A model generated the notes under the pieces. That model saw only the letters and a program-made list of their open reading frames with translations, made no database searches and was not told the origin of the DNA. A DNA stretch of 64,000 bases, taken from the NCBI GenBank assembly GCA_016841425.1, contig JAENZE010000003.1, forward strand, positions 1 to 64,000, read 5' to 3'. The DNA is from Syntrophomonas sp. GTDB taxonomy: Bacteria; Bacillota; Syntrophomonadia; Syntrophomonadales; Syntrophomonadaceae. The position numbers and the translations under genes are program-made. Below, in pieces: positions 41,933-49,446 of the stretch. How positions within the stretch are numbered: the first letter of the stretch is position 1; each line of letters opens with the position of its first letter.

Positions 41933-42309
41933 GCCTGAGTGAGGTAGCAGTGCGGTAACGGGCGAGCATTACACCTGCTCCCGCCGTTGGCCGGTCTAAT
42001 GATGGCTAATCAAGATGGTTGATACTATAAAAATTAAGCTGGGTGCAATAAGGTTACTGCAGGGTTCTAAATCGCCTTACCCTCCTTGCTTGGAGCAGGC
42101 ATAACACTCGCCTGGGTGAGGTAGCGGTGCGGTAACGGGCGAGCATTACACCTGCTCCCGCCGTTGGCCGGTCTAATGATGGCTAATTAAGATGGTTGAT
42201 ACTATAAAAGTTAAGCTGGGTGCCATAAGGTTACTGCAGGGTTCTAAATCGCCTTACCCTCCTTGCTTGGAGCAGGCGTAACACTCGCCTGGGTGAGGTA
42301 GCGGTGCGC
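41933..42309 (+). repeat. 177-bp tandem repeat, 2.1 copies
   Basis: Units at 41933-42109 and 42110-42286, then a 23-base partial unit to 42309. The full copies differ at about six positions. Across each unit junction, GGAGCAGG...CTCGCC faces its near-complement GGGCGAG...CCTGCTCC, making a long imperfect hairpin of about 21 pairs. Inside each unit lie further pairings (TTGGCC/GGCTAA; TAAGG/CCTTA with GGG/CCC). Each unit also holds a 29-codon open frame (42015-42104 and 42192-42281) whose copies differ by one Val/Ile change and synonymous changes. No known RNA family is recognised. Confidence 0.85.
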
Positions 42310-42327
42310 CCGGTCAGAAATAAAAAT

Positions 42328-42354
42328 AGGGCAGAGCAGTTTCCTGCTCCACCC
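42328..42354 (+). terminator. hairpin after the tandem repeat
   Basis: AGGGCAGAGCAG pairs with CTGCTCCACCCT (inner AGCAG/CTGCT plus outer GGG/CCC), with TTC as loop. Only a short T tract follows. Probable terminator of whatever is transcribed through the repeats. Confidence 0.5.
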
Positions 42355-42393
42355 TGTTATATGAAAGCTACCAGATATAAATCCGGTAAGCTA

Positions 42394-42423
42394 TTCACAG
42401 CCTATAAACAGCATACCCATAAT
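42394..42423 (+). promoter_or_regulatory. candidate promoter of the selenoprotein operon
   Basis: TTCACA (42394-42399), 18-base spacer, CATAAT (42418-42423). It lies about 90 bases before the start of the UGA-containing gene and after the hairpin at 42328. Confidence 0.5.
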
Positions 42424-42516
42424 TTAAGATATGAATACATCTGAGAGAATGTTCCATTCAGGGATTATCCAAGGTTAAGGAAGTTATCAAAAGAAATAAA
42501 GGAGGATTATTTTGTG

Positions 42517-42876
42517 ATGGCTAATTTAAAGTTTTACTGTGTAAAGAGCTGAAGCACATGTAAGAAAGCAAAAGCGTGGCTTATGCAGAATAATATCGAA
42601 TATACAGAGGTTGATTTGCTCAAAGAGACACCAACTTATGAAGAACTACAGATTCTGGCTGAGTTAGCTCAATCAGACATAAAATATTTCGTTAATCGAA
42701 GGAGTCAGGCCTTTAAAAAGGTCCAACCGGATATCGATAACATGAATGTTGAGCAGGTTGCTGATCTGATTATCGAAAATCCACGTATTCTTCTTAGACC
42801 CATTTTAACGGATGGTATCAACCTGATATCAGGCTTTAGTGAAGAAAACTATCGGCAGTTTGTGGGCTTGTCATAA
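42517..42876 (+). CDS. ArsC/Spx-family thioredoxin-fold selenoprotein (in-frame UGA = Sec12)
   Basis: The reading frame from ATG 42517 encodes MANLKFYCVKS, then TGA (42550-42552), then STCKKAKAWLMQNN and continues to 42876, giving 119 residues, the usual length of the ArsC/Spx family. The TGA falls exactly where the family has the first, catalytic cysteine of its CxxC motif (compare NCDTCRKA in relatives), giving UxxC. Later family features are RRSQAFKKV and NPRILLRPILTDG. GGAGGA at 42501-42506 fits ATG 42517 (or GTG 42514); starting after the TGA would remove the active site and has no ribosome-binding site. Bases just after the TGA can form a short hairpin (AAGC/GCTT, or CAT-AAG/CTT-ATG with a bulge) that could be the bacterial SECIS. 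A thiol-disulfide or detoxifying reductase role is inferred. A decayed gene is the alternative. The neighbour at 42889 is 12 bases away. Confidence 0.85.
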
Positions 42877-42888
42877 TTAAGGGGTTAG

Positions 42889-43587
42889 ATGATGAATGAT
42901 TTGCTATGTTTGAGGCTGGGAATAACCAACTGTTATCTAATAAAAGGGCATCAAGGATATATTATGATTGATGCTGGCAGCCTGAGAAAAGAGAAGCTGT
43001 TTCTGACCTTGCTGGCTAAACAGCACATATCCCCGCAGGATATCGATTTGATCATTATTACTCACGCTCATTTTGATCATATTGGCAGTCTGGCTGCCAT
43101 TAAGGAGATTTGCGGTTGTCATGTCCTGGCCCATCCGGTGGAAGCCCAAATAATGCGCGAGGGAGAAGTGGTAATACCACCGGGCACCAATATGCTGGGA
43201 TCAGCAGCAAACTGCCTGGGAAAAATAGCCCGGCCTCTGCTGGCTTTTAAGCCAGTCGAAAGTGAAATCACTGTAGATTGTGAATACGATTTAGGGGAAT
43301 TTGGTGTGAATGGAAAAATACTACCCACGCCCGGGCATACTATCGGATCTCTCTCTGTACTGCTGGGGAATGGAAATGCTCTGGTGGGTGACTTAGCTGC
43401 CAACTTGCCAGGATTAACTGTATATCCGCCATTTGCAGAAATGCCAGACGAAATATATTCTAGCTGGGACTTGATCTTAAGACAGGGAGCCCAGAACATC
43501 TTCCCTGCTCATGGAAGACCCTTCTCTATCAATCGTATTAAGAACAGTCTGGAAAAATTGAACTGCTTTTCTTATGGAATGGCTTGA
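42889..43587 (+). CDS. metallo-beta-lactamase-fold hydrolase
   Basis: 232 residues of the MBL superfamily, glyoxalase II/flavodiiron-like branch. The metal motif HxHxDH is THAHFDHIGSL (His59, His61, Asp63, His64), followed by the third-ligand region PTPGHTIGSLSVLL and a C-terminal FPAHGRPF. The substrate cannot be read from sequence. It starts 12 bases after the UGA-containing ArsC-like gene and is almost surely co-transcribed, hinting at a shared thiol, persulfide or thioester task. Either of two adjacent ATG codons may start it. Confidence 0.9.
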   Translation: MMNDLLCLRLGITNCYLIKGHQGYIMIDAGSLRKEKLFLTLLAKQHISPQDIDLIIITHAHFDHIGSLAAIKEICGCHVLAHPVEAQIMREGEVVIPPGTNMLGSAANCLGKIARPLLAFKPVESEITVDCEYDLGEFGVNGKILPTPGHTIGSLSVLLGNGNALVGDLAANLPGLTVYPPFAEMPDEIYSSWDLILRQGAQNIFPAHGRPFSINRIKNSLEKLNCFSYGMA

Positions 43588-43707
43588 ATTAATAACCTTT
43601 AAAAAACCGCTCAGAAACTAACCGCCTGCTACCGATCTTACTTTGATCTGCCTGTCCAGTCAGGGATTATTGTTTATCAGGTATACAGTATATATGAAAA
43701 ATTTTGC

Positions 43708-43736
43708 TTGATTTTATCTCTGATGATGTTTATACT
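43708..43736 (+). promoter_or_regulatory. promoter of carA
   Basis: TTGATT (43708-43713), 17-base spacer, TATACT (43731-43736). Transcription would start near 43743, so the transcript begins directly with the antitermination hairpins. The preceding bases 43588-43707 show nothing recognisable. Confidence 0.65.
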
Positions 43737-43764
43737 AAGACTCGGAAATGAGAAATACGAAATC

Positions 43765-43816
43765 GAGGCAAAGGCGCCGCACTTAGATTAAAGGCATAGT
43801 GGAGACGTCTTTTTTT
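43765..43816 (+). promoter_or_regulatory. ANTAR-type hexaloop and terminator before carA
   Basis: Stem GAGGC/GCCGC (one mismatch) closes the hexaloop AAAGGC (43770-43775), which has the A1 and G4 of ANTAR targets. The same loop bases begin a terminator stem, AAAGGCG...CGTCTTT with inner CACT/AGTG, followed by a T run. The two folds exclude each other. Readthrough would need the regulator to hold the hexaloop. Confidence 0.7.
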
Positions 43817-43876
43817 ATGCCCGGATATAAGCAGCAGTGCTTGCAGCAGTCCACAAGCAGGATGGAGGTAACTGCC

Positions 43877-44986
43877 ATGTCAGCCTTAAACAAAAACAAG
43901 GGATATTTGATTTTAGAAGACGGACACATTTTTGAAGGAACCTTAATGGAAGGCTCAAAACCCAGTTCAGGAGAAGTAGTATTTAATACCAGTGCCTTTG
44001 GCTATGAGCAGATATTAACTGATCCTTCCTATGCCGGACAGATTGTTGTAATGACTTATCCCCTCATAGGCAATTATGGGGTTAGCAGCAGGCTGCTGGA
44101 AGCGGATCAACCATGGGTAAAAGGTTTTATAGTACGCGGACTAAATATTGGTGAGCATTATGAAAAAGAAGAAGAGTTAAAGGAATTCTTACAGAATCAT
44201 CAGCTTGCTTGTATAAGCGGGGTTGATACCAGGGCACTTACCCGGCTGATTAGAAATAAAGGTACTATGGGTGGAGTAATTAGCGATACCCTGGATAACC
44301 TGGAGGATCTTATAAGAAGAGCCCGGGCAGTAGCTCCCCCACCAGAGGGTTTTGTCAAGCAGGTAAGCAGGAAAGATGTTGCGAGACTGGGATCAGGTGA
44401 TAAACGCATAGTCCTGGTAGATTATGGCACGAAAAAGAGCATCGCCAGCAGCATCATAGAAAGAGGATGTGAGCTTGTTATAGTTCCTGCTGATACCCCG
44501 GCCAGTACCATAATGGAGTATAACCCGGATGGATTAGTTCTCTCCAATGGGCCTGGCGATCCGGCCGAATGCGATTACGCTATTAAGGCGGTAAAGGAAT
44601 TAATCGGGAGCTTGCCTATCCTCGGAATATGCCTGGGGCATCAGATACTATCCCTGGCGCTGGGAGCCAATACACGTAAAATGGTCTTTGGACATCGGGG
44701 CAGCAATCATCCGGTAAAAGATATGCGCAACGGTAAAATATATATAACTTCCCAAAATCATGGTTATGTAGCCGACGAATCTTCACTGGCAGGTAGAGGA
44801 GTAGAGGTTTTATTCAAGAATCTTAATGATGGTACGGTAGAGGGTATTATTCACCGGGAACTTCCTCTCATGTCGGTTCAGTTCCACCCGGAGGCTTCTC
44901 CAGGGCCAGTAGACACAGCATATATTCTAGATGACTTTATTGAGAGTATTAAAGGGAATATTGATTTCGCTAGGATAGCGGGATAA
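43877..44986 (+). CDS. carA: carbamoyl-phosphate synthase small (glutaminase) subunit
   Basis: Releases ammonia from glutamine for carbamoyl phosphate made by CarB, feeding pyrimidine and arginine synthesis. 369 residues: N-terminal domain with FNTSAFGYEQILTDPSYAGQ, then a class I glutamine amidotransferase with the nucleophile in GICLGHQ and His/Glu in QFHPEASPGP, and SQNHGYVAD. GGAGGT at 43864-43869 fits ATG 43877. Unusually, carB is not next to it; glnK and amt follow, and the gene has the nitrogen-type antitermination leader. Confidence 0.95.
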   Translation: MSALNKNKGYLILEDGHIFEGTLMEGSKPSSGEVVFNTSAFGYEQILTDPSYAGQIVVMTYPLIGNYGVSSRLLEADQPWVKGFIVRGLNIGEHYEKEEELKEFLQNHQLACISGVDTRALTRLIRNKGTMGGVISDTLDNLEDLIRRARAVAPPPEGFVKQVSRKDVARLGSGDKRIVLVDYGTKKSIASSIIERGCELVIVPADTPASTIMEYNPDGLVLSNGPGDPAECDYAIKAVKELIGSLPILGICLGHQILSLALGANTRKMVFGHRGSNHPVKDMRNGKIYITSQNHGYVADESSLAGRGVEVLFKNLNDGTVEGIIHRELPLMSVQFHPEASPGPVDTAYILDDFIESIKGNIDFARIAG

Positions 44987-45020
44987 ACCAGCTGTATAAC
45001 AATAGAATACCTTAAGTAAT

Positions 45021-45068
45021 GGCAAAGAGGCCTGATTCTAGAAAATAATATGGAAGAGGGTCTTTTTT
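45021..45068 (+). promoter_or_regulatory. first ANTAR-type hexaloop and terminator before glnK copy 1
   Basis: GGC/GCC closes the hexaloop AAAGAG (45024-45029; A1 and G4 present). A weaker terminator (AAAGA with TCTTT, inner CCT/AGG and TTC/GGA) ends in seven T residues. It lies after carA, so it can also serve as the carA terminator. Confidence 0.55.
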
Positions 45069-45076
45069 TATTAAGA

Positions 45077-45128
45077 AAGCAAAGGAGCTTGGCTTACCTG
45101 TTTAATGGTAGGCGGGGCTCCTTTTTTT
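45077..45128 (+). promoter_or_regulatory. second ANTAR-type hexaloop and terminator before glnK copy 1
   Basis: Perfect stem AAGC/GCTT closes AAAGGA (45081-45086). The terminator left arm 45081-45098 pairs with 45107-45124 over 18 positions (one mismatch, a few G-T pairs), then a run of seven T. The hexaloop and terminator share bases and are mutually exclusive. Confidence 0.75.
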
Positions 45129-45155
45129 CATTATTTAGTAAAGGGAGGTGAGAAT

Positions 45156-45494
45156 ATGAAGAAGATTGAAGCAGTCATACGGCCTACTAAACTGGAAGAG
45201 TTGAAAACTGCCCTGAATGAATTAGAGGTTAGGGGAATGACCATCTACAATGTAATGGGAAGAGGATTACAGAAAGATATAAAACAATATTACCGGGGTC
45301 AGGAAGTATCTGTAGACCTGTTTCCCAAGGTAAAAATTGAAATCGTCTGCCCGGATGAAGCAGTCGATAGAATTGTGCAGCGTACACAGGAAGTATGCAG
45401 AACCGGTAATATAGGAGATGGCAAAATATTTATATATCCGGTCGAAAATATAATCAGGATTCGCACTCAGGAGCAGGGAGAAAAAGCCCTGTAA
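45156..45494 (+). CDS. glnK: PII nitrogen regulatory protein, copy 1
   Basis: Senses 2-oxoglutarate and adenylates and controls partners such as Amt. 112 residues: KKIEAVIRPTKLEELKTAL, T-loop around YYRGQEVSVDLFPK, and GNIGDGKIFIYPVENIIRIRT. Residue 51, the tyrosine that is uridylylated in E. coli GlnB/GlnK, is valine here, so that modification cannot occur. The ATG at 45156 follows AGGGAGGTGAG. Linked to amt at 45598, the classic glnK-amt pair. Confidence 0.93.
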   Translation: MKKIEAVIRPTKLEELKTALNELEVRGMTIYNVMGRGLQKDIKQYYRGQEVSVDLFPKVKIEIVCPDEAVDRIVQRTQEVCRTGNIGDGKIFIYPVENIIRIRTQEQGEKAL

Positions 45495-45523
45495 GATTTT
45501 ATCCACAATTATATTTGTTTAAA

Positions 45524-45577
45524 AAGCAAAGGCGCTTGTGAACAGGAAGAAGAGAGATTCTGTTCACAGGTGCCTTT
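45524..45577 (+). promoter_or_regulatory. ANTAR-type hexaloop and terminator before amt copy 1
   Basis: AAGC/GCTT closes AAAGGC (45528-45533). The competing stem, 45528-45545 with 45560-45577, pairs at all 18 positions. Only four T follow, so termination may be partial. It lies between glnK and amt, so Amt can be set separately from GlnK. Confidence 0.72.
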
Positions 45578-45597
45578 TCAAAAGAGGAGGAATATTT

Positions 45598-46956
45598 ATG
45601 AAGGCAAAATCAAGTATTGGGATGGTGTTAATGCTGGCATTCATCATGGTATTGGGAATGACTATGCCTGCTCTGGCTGCTGAAGAACTGCCGGTAGACA
45701 CAGGCAATACCGCCTTTATCATTATCTGTTCAGCAATGGTTTTGATTATGACACCAGGTCTGGCATTCTTCTACGGGGGCATGGTGCGTAAGAAAAATGT
45801 TTTGAGCATAATGATGCAGTGTATAGCAGTAATGGCTGTAGTATCGGTACAATGGGTACTCATGGGATATACCCTGTCATTTGGAGCGGATGTAGGTGGT
45901 GTCATAGGAAATCTGGGCTTTCTGGGCTTATCCGGGGTGAGTATTCTACCCAGCCCTGACTATGCCAGCACTATACCCCACTATGTTTTTGTGGCCTTCC
46001 AGCTTATGTTTGCTATTATCACTGCTGCCTTGATCAGCGGAGCATTTGCGGAGAGGATGAGATTTTCCGCATTTATCCTCTTTGTTCTGGCGTGGACCAC
46101 CCTGGTTTACGATCCGGTTGCCCACTGGGTATGGGGAGGAGGATGGCTGGGCCAGCTGGGAGCTCTGGATTTTGCCGGGGGTACCGTGGTCCATATAAGC
46201 TCCGGGGTATCTGGATTAGTGGTGGCCTTGTTTATCGGTAAGCGCTTGGGGAAAGACCGTGATACTATTGTGCCTCACAATCTGCCTTTCACCGTACTGG
46301 GGGCAGCCCTCTTATGGTTTGGATGGTTTGGGTTTAATGCTGGCAGTGCTTTAGCAGCCGACGGCATCGCCGGGTTAGCTTTTCTGGTAACTAATACCTG
46401 TGCCGCTGCCGGAGCAATATCCTGGGTGGCGGCAGAATGGCTTCATCATGGCAAACCAACTGTATTTGGCGCAGTCAGCGGTGCGGTAGCAGGATTGGTT
46501 GCGATTACCCCCGCGGCTGGTTTTGTGAGTCCCCTGTCAGCTGTAGTTATGGGCATGATAGTAGGACCGGTATGCTATCTCTTTGTGAGCAGAGTTAAAG
46601 AAAAACTTGGATATGACGATTCACTGGATGCCTTTGGCATACATGGTGTTGGAGGTACGGTAGGAGCTCTCGCCACTGGCATTTTTGCTTCCACCGCAGT
46701 AAACCCTGCCGGGGCCGATGGCTTGTTATTCGGAGGACTGCATTTATTTGGAGTGCAAGTAGTGGCAGTAGGAGCTACGTATATCTATGCTGCACTAGCA
46801 ACTCTCTTAATTCTGAAAGTGATAAGTATGATAGTACCCTTGCGGGTTTCAGATGAAGAAGAAGAAGTAGGTCTGGATACCTCTTTACATGGTGAAGATG
46901 CTTATGGTTATGACGATATAGGGGTAAATGACAGACTGGTAGGTATTCAATCCTAA
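45598..46956 (+). CDS. amt: ammonium transporter, copy 1
   Basis: Trimeric membrane channel for ammonium. 452 residues with an N-terminal signal peptide (SSIGMVLMLAFIMVLGMTMPALA) and eleven membrane helices. Conserved pore residues lie in DPVAHWVWGGGWLGQLGALDFAGG and FGIHGVGGTVGAL (the twin histidines). GAGGAGG fits ATG 45598, while the open frame upstream to 45538 crosses the terminator. The C-terminal tail (LRVSDEEEEVGLDTSLHGED) is the GlnK-contact region of the family. Confidence 0.95.
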   Translation: MKAKSSIGMVLMLAFIMVLGMTMPALAAEELPVDTGNTAFIIICSAMVLIMTPGLAFFYGGMVRKKNVLSIMMQCIAVMAVVSVQWVLMGYTLSFGADVGGVIGNLGFLGLSGVSILPSPDYASTIPHYVFVAFQLMFAIITAALISGAFAERMRFSAFILFVLAWTTLVYDPVAHWVWGGGWLGQLGALDFAGGTVVHISSGVSGLVVALFIGKRLGKDRDTIVPHNLPFTVLGAALLWFGWFGFNAGSALAADGIAGLAFLVTNTCAAAGAISWVAAEWLHHGKPTVFGAVSGAVAGLVAITPAAGFVSPLSAVVMGMIVGPVCYLFVSRVKEKLGYDDSLDAFGIHGVGGTVGALATGIFASTAVNPAGADGLLFGGLHLFGVQVVAVGATYIYAALATLLILKVISMIVPLRVSDEEEEVGLDTSLHGEDAYGYDDIGVNDRLVGIQS

Positions 46957-47008
46957 TTAAACTGCAGGGCTCCGTGGTCCTGACCCGTACACGTACAATC
47001 CTAAAAAA

Positions 47009-47037
47009 GGACACAACAAAAACGTCCTCTTGTGACC
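47009..47037 (+). repeat. REP-like element, 29-bp form
   Basis: GGACACAA at one end and TTGTGACC at the other form an imperfect inverted repeat with AACGTCC between. It differs from the element at 48922 at three of 29 positions. Read on the other strand it matches GGTGACAAGGGGACGG of the 6541 element. The pair flanks glnK2-amt2. Confidence 0.7.
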
Positions 47038-47085
47038 CGGCTTATTTCGGGGCAGTGAATAAATAAATTAAATACCAACATCGTC

Positions 47086-47130
47086 GAGCAGAGGGGCTCC
47101 GGCACTTATAACAGGTGCTGGGGCTCCTTT
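47086..47130 (+). promoter_or_regulatory. ANTAR-type hexaloop and terminator before glnK copy 2
   Basis: GAGC/GCTC closes AGAGGG (47090-47095; A1 and G4 kept although the loop differs). The terminator arms 47090-47107 and 47113-47130 pair at all 18 positions with four or five G-T pairs; the T tract is short. Confidence 0.72.
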
Positions 47131-47165
47131 ATCTGTTATTAGTAAAGAAAAAAGGAGGAATTCAG

Positions 47166-47504
47166 ATGAAGAAAATTGAGGCAGTAATTAGACCGGCCAG
47201 GTTCGAAGAACTAAAGGGGGCATTGAAAGCCCAGGGAGTTAGTGGTATGACCACTTATAACGTCATGGGGCGAGGAAAACAAAAGGAAGTTAAGCAGTAT
47301 TACCGCGGACAAGAACTGCAGGTGGATCTCTTTCCTAAATTAAAAATTGAGATTGGCTGCCCGGATGAAGAGGTAGAGAAAATAGTACAGCTAATACTGG
47401 ATATCTGTAAAACAGGGCAGATAGGAGATGGCAAGATATTTATCTATCCCCTGGAAGAGGTAATACGAATCAGCAGCGGTGAAAAAAACTTGGATGCTCT
47501 ATAA
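47166..47504 (+). CDS. glnK: PII nitrogen regulatory protein, copy 2
   Basis: 112 residues, paralogous to the PII at 45156 (shared NVMGRG, QKYYRGQE-like and GDGKIFIYP segments). The T-loop reads YYRGQELQVDLFPK, with leucine in place of the modifiable tyrosine 51. AAGGAGG precedes ATG 47166. It is 28 bases upstream of amt copy 2, with no terminator between, unlike the first pair. Confidence 0.93.
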   Translation: MKKIEAVIRPARFEELKGALKAQGVSGMTTYNVMGRGKQKEVKQYYRGQELQVDLFPKLKIEIGCPDEEVEKIVQLILDICKTGQIGDGKIFIYPLEEVIRISSGEKNLDAL

Positions 47505-47532
47505 CAGCTGATAAAGAGAGGAGAGATTTGTT

Positions 47533-48852
47533 ATGAAGAGGAATAAGATAAGTATACTATTAATTGCCCTGCTGATGGTGTTAATACCCCGGGCCGTATG
47601 GGCTTCTGAAGGGGTAAGCCCGGAGAGCAACGCCACTGCTATAGATGCAGTATGGACGCTCTTAGCAGCTTTTCTGGTTATGTTTATGCAGCCTGGATTC
47701 GCTCTGGTGGAAGCAGGTTTCATCCGGGCCAAGAATGCTGCTAACATAATAATGAAAAATGTAATGGATTTTGCAGCAGGGTCTGTAGTTTACTTTTTAA
47801 TTGGTTTTGCTATAATGTTTGGAATCGATAAAGCCGGGATAATTGGGTTAAGCGGCTTTGGAATGAGCGGAACCTTTGAACATCTAGGTTTATCATTTCC
47901 CATCTGGGTATTTCTGATGTTCCAGACTGTATTCGCCGCGACGGCTGCTACTATAGTATCCGGAGCAGTGGCAGAAAGAATCAAATTCGGCTCTTACTTG
48001 ATCTTCAGTGTAGTGATTACCGCCGTGATTTATCCAGTAGTAGGACATTGGATCTGGGGTGGAGGATGGTTAGCCTCACTCGGGATGGTAGACTTTGCAG
48101 GTTCTACCGTTGTCCATTCAGTTGGAGGATGGGCAGCATTAGTTGGTGCTTTCCTATTAGGACCCAGACTGGGCAAGTATAGTAAAGATGGAAAAGCTGC
48201 AGCTATTCCCGGTCATAATATTACTCTGGCTGCATTAGGGGTATTTATACTCTGGTTCGGATGGTTTGGTTTTAACTGCGGCAGTACCGTTTCAGGAACC
48301 AGCTCTGATATCGGACTAATTGCAGTAAATACTAATATTGCTGCAGCAGCAGGTGCGGTTGGGGCTATGATATATAGCTGGATTCAATACCGTAAACCAG
48401 ATGTAACTTTTACTTTGAATGGTGCCCTGGCTGGTTTAGTAGGTATAACCGCCGGTTGTGCCTCGGTAAATCCAATGGGAGCTATAATTATCGGTCTGCT
48501 GGCTGGGATTCTGGTAACAGTTTCAGTTCAGTTCTTGGATAATAAACTAAGAATTGATGATCCGGTTGGAGCGATATCTGTACATGGTGTTTGCGGAGCC
48601 TTTGGTACAGCTATGGTAGGGCTGCTTGCAGTAGATGGTGGTTTGTTTTACGGGGGAGGAGCAAGTTTACTGCTTACTCAGATAATTGGGATTGCTGCAG
48701 TATTTGTCTGGGTGATTGTAGCTTCATTCATCGTCTTTGGTATAATAAAAGCTGTAATGGGCCTGAGAGTCAGTGAGGAAGAAGAACTGGGTGGACTTGA
48801 TATTAATGAACATGGAATGAATGCTTATGCAGATTTCATGATTAAAAATTAA
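47533..48852 (+). CDS. amt: ammonium transporter, copy 2
   Basis: 439 residues with signal peptide (KISILLIALLMVLIPRAVWA) and eleven helices. The pore motifs are VVGHWIWGGGWLASLGMVDFAGS and ISVHGVCGAFGTAMVG (twin histidines). It is clearly diverged from copy 1 (different N terminus and loops), so the two glnK-amt pairs are old paralogues rather than a recent duplication. GAGAGGAGAG precedes the ATG. Confidence 0.95.
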   Translation: MKRNKISILLIALLMVLIPRAVWASEGVSPESNATAIDAVWTLLAAFLVMFMQPGFALVEAGFIRAKNAANIIMKNVMDFAAGSVVYFLIGFAIMFGIDKAGIIGLSGFGMSGTFEHLGLSFPIWVFLMFQTVFAATAATIVSGAVAERIKFGSYLIFSVVITAVIYPVVGHWIWGGGWLASLGMVDFAGSTVVHSVGGWAALVGAFLLGPRLGKYSKDGKAAAIPGHNITLAALGVFILWFGWFGFNCGSTVSGTSSDIGLIAVNTNIAAAAGAVGAMIYSWIQYRKPDVTFTLNGALAGLVGITAGCASVNPMGAIIIGLLAGILVTVSVQFLDNKLRIDDPVGAISVHGVCGAFGTAMVGLLAVDGGLFYGGGASLLLTQIIGIAAVFVWVIVASFIVFGIIKAVMGLRVSEEEELGGLDINEHGMNAYADFMIKN

Positions 48853-48884
48853 AAGAGAAGAAAAGCTGGAGACAAAGCAAAACA

Positions 48885-48913
48885 AAAGAGCCGGGGTAAT
48901 TTCCCGGCTCTTT
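48885..48913 (+). terminator. terminator after amt copy 2
   Basis: AAAGAGCCGGG (48885-48895) pairs with CCCGGCTCTTT (48903-48913), 11 bp perfect, AT-rich tail. Could act on both strands. Confidence 0.85.
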
Positions 48914-48921
48914 CAAATAGC

Positions 48922-48950
48922 GGACACAATAAAAACGTCCCCTTGTGGCC
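48922..48950 (+). repeat. REP-like element, 29-bp form, second copy
   Basis: GGACACAATAAAAACGTCCC with TTGTGGCC at its end; near copy of 47009-47037. It abuts the group II intron remnant that follows. Confidence 0.7.
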
Positions 48951-48951
48951 C

Positions 48952-49083
48952 ATGGCTGAAATCGACAGCACCAACACAAACAAGCAGACGGAAAGATTGC
49001 TGGAGCAAATTCTAAACAGAGGCAATCTGAACCGGGCTTACAAGCAAGTAAAGAGAAACAAGGGTGCGGGTGGTACGCCGTAG
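48952..49083 (+). pseudogene. N-terminal remnant of a group II intron reverse transcriptase/maturase
   Basis: 43 codons ending in TAG. The segment RLLEQILNRGNLNRAYKQ then VKRNKGAGGTP matches the start of LtrA-type intron-encoded proteins (pattern ...AYKRVKANKGAPGVDG). The remaining several hundred residues are missing. The octamer TAGATACT recurs at 49081 and 49135, perhaps a deletion scar. The sequence marks old mobile-element activity at the border between the amt block and the accessory island. Bases 49084-49140 hold nothing else I recognise. Confidence 0.75.
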
Positions 49084-49140
49084 ATACTGTCCGTATGTAC
49101 CGCCACTTTCATCGAACATTTGCTTGAGTTCGCGTAGATA

Positions 49141-49260
49141 CTACATCTTTTTGATATATTTTGCCAAAGCTATAATAATTAAAATAAGTAACACGGATAA
49201 TAAAAGCTCTCGTATTAATGGGAGGTAGGTTATCCAGTTAAATAATAATAAATTATCCAT
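49141..49260 (-). CDS. 39-residue single-span membrane peptide
   Basis: Reads MDNLLLFNWITYLPLIRELL, then a hydrophobic stretch SVLLILIIIALA and a basic end KYIKKM. GAGGAG lies nine bases upstream of the ATG on the minus strand (plus 49270-49277). The shape, one helix with a positive C-terminal tail, recalls small toxin or regulatory membrane peptides, but no family is recognised. Bases 49261-49446 between it and the next gene show no feature. Confidence 0.45.
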   Translation of the reverse strand: MDNLLLFNWITYLPLIRELLLSVLLILIIIALAKYIKKM

Positions 49261-49446
49261 GCTATTTTTTCTCCTCGTGCTAAAAGATATCAGCAAATTA
49301 GAGACATCCATTAAACGATGGACGGGGGTTCTTTAAGGTTGGGGTAGGAAATTGAGTTTATGAAATTCAGACCAACTTTGTATTTCTTTCCTGCGAAACT
49401 AATACAGGCGGAATCTTATATAATTGGCGTCAGGTGTATGTGTACC

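Noticed and set aside
41933-42309. CRISPR array
   Set aside because: The units are 177 bp and nearly identical throughout; there are no short repeats with variable spacers and no cas genes.
42583-42876. Start the ArsC-like gene at ATG 42583, after the TGA
   Set aside because: This leaves out the first beta strand and the active-site motif, has no ribosome-binding site and ignores the family-like codons upstream.
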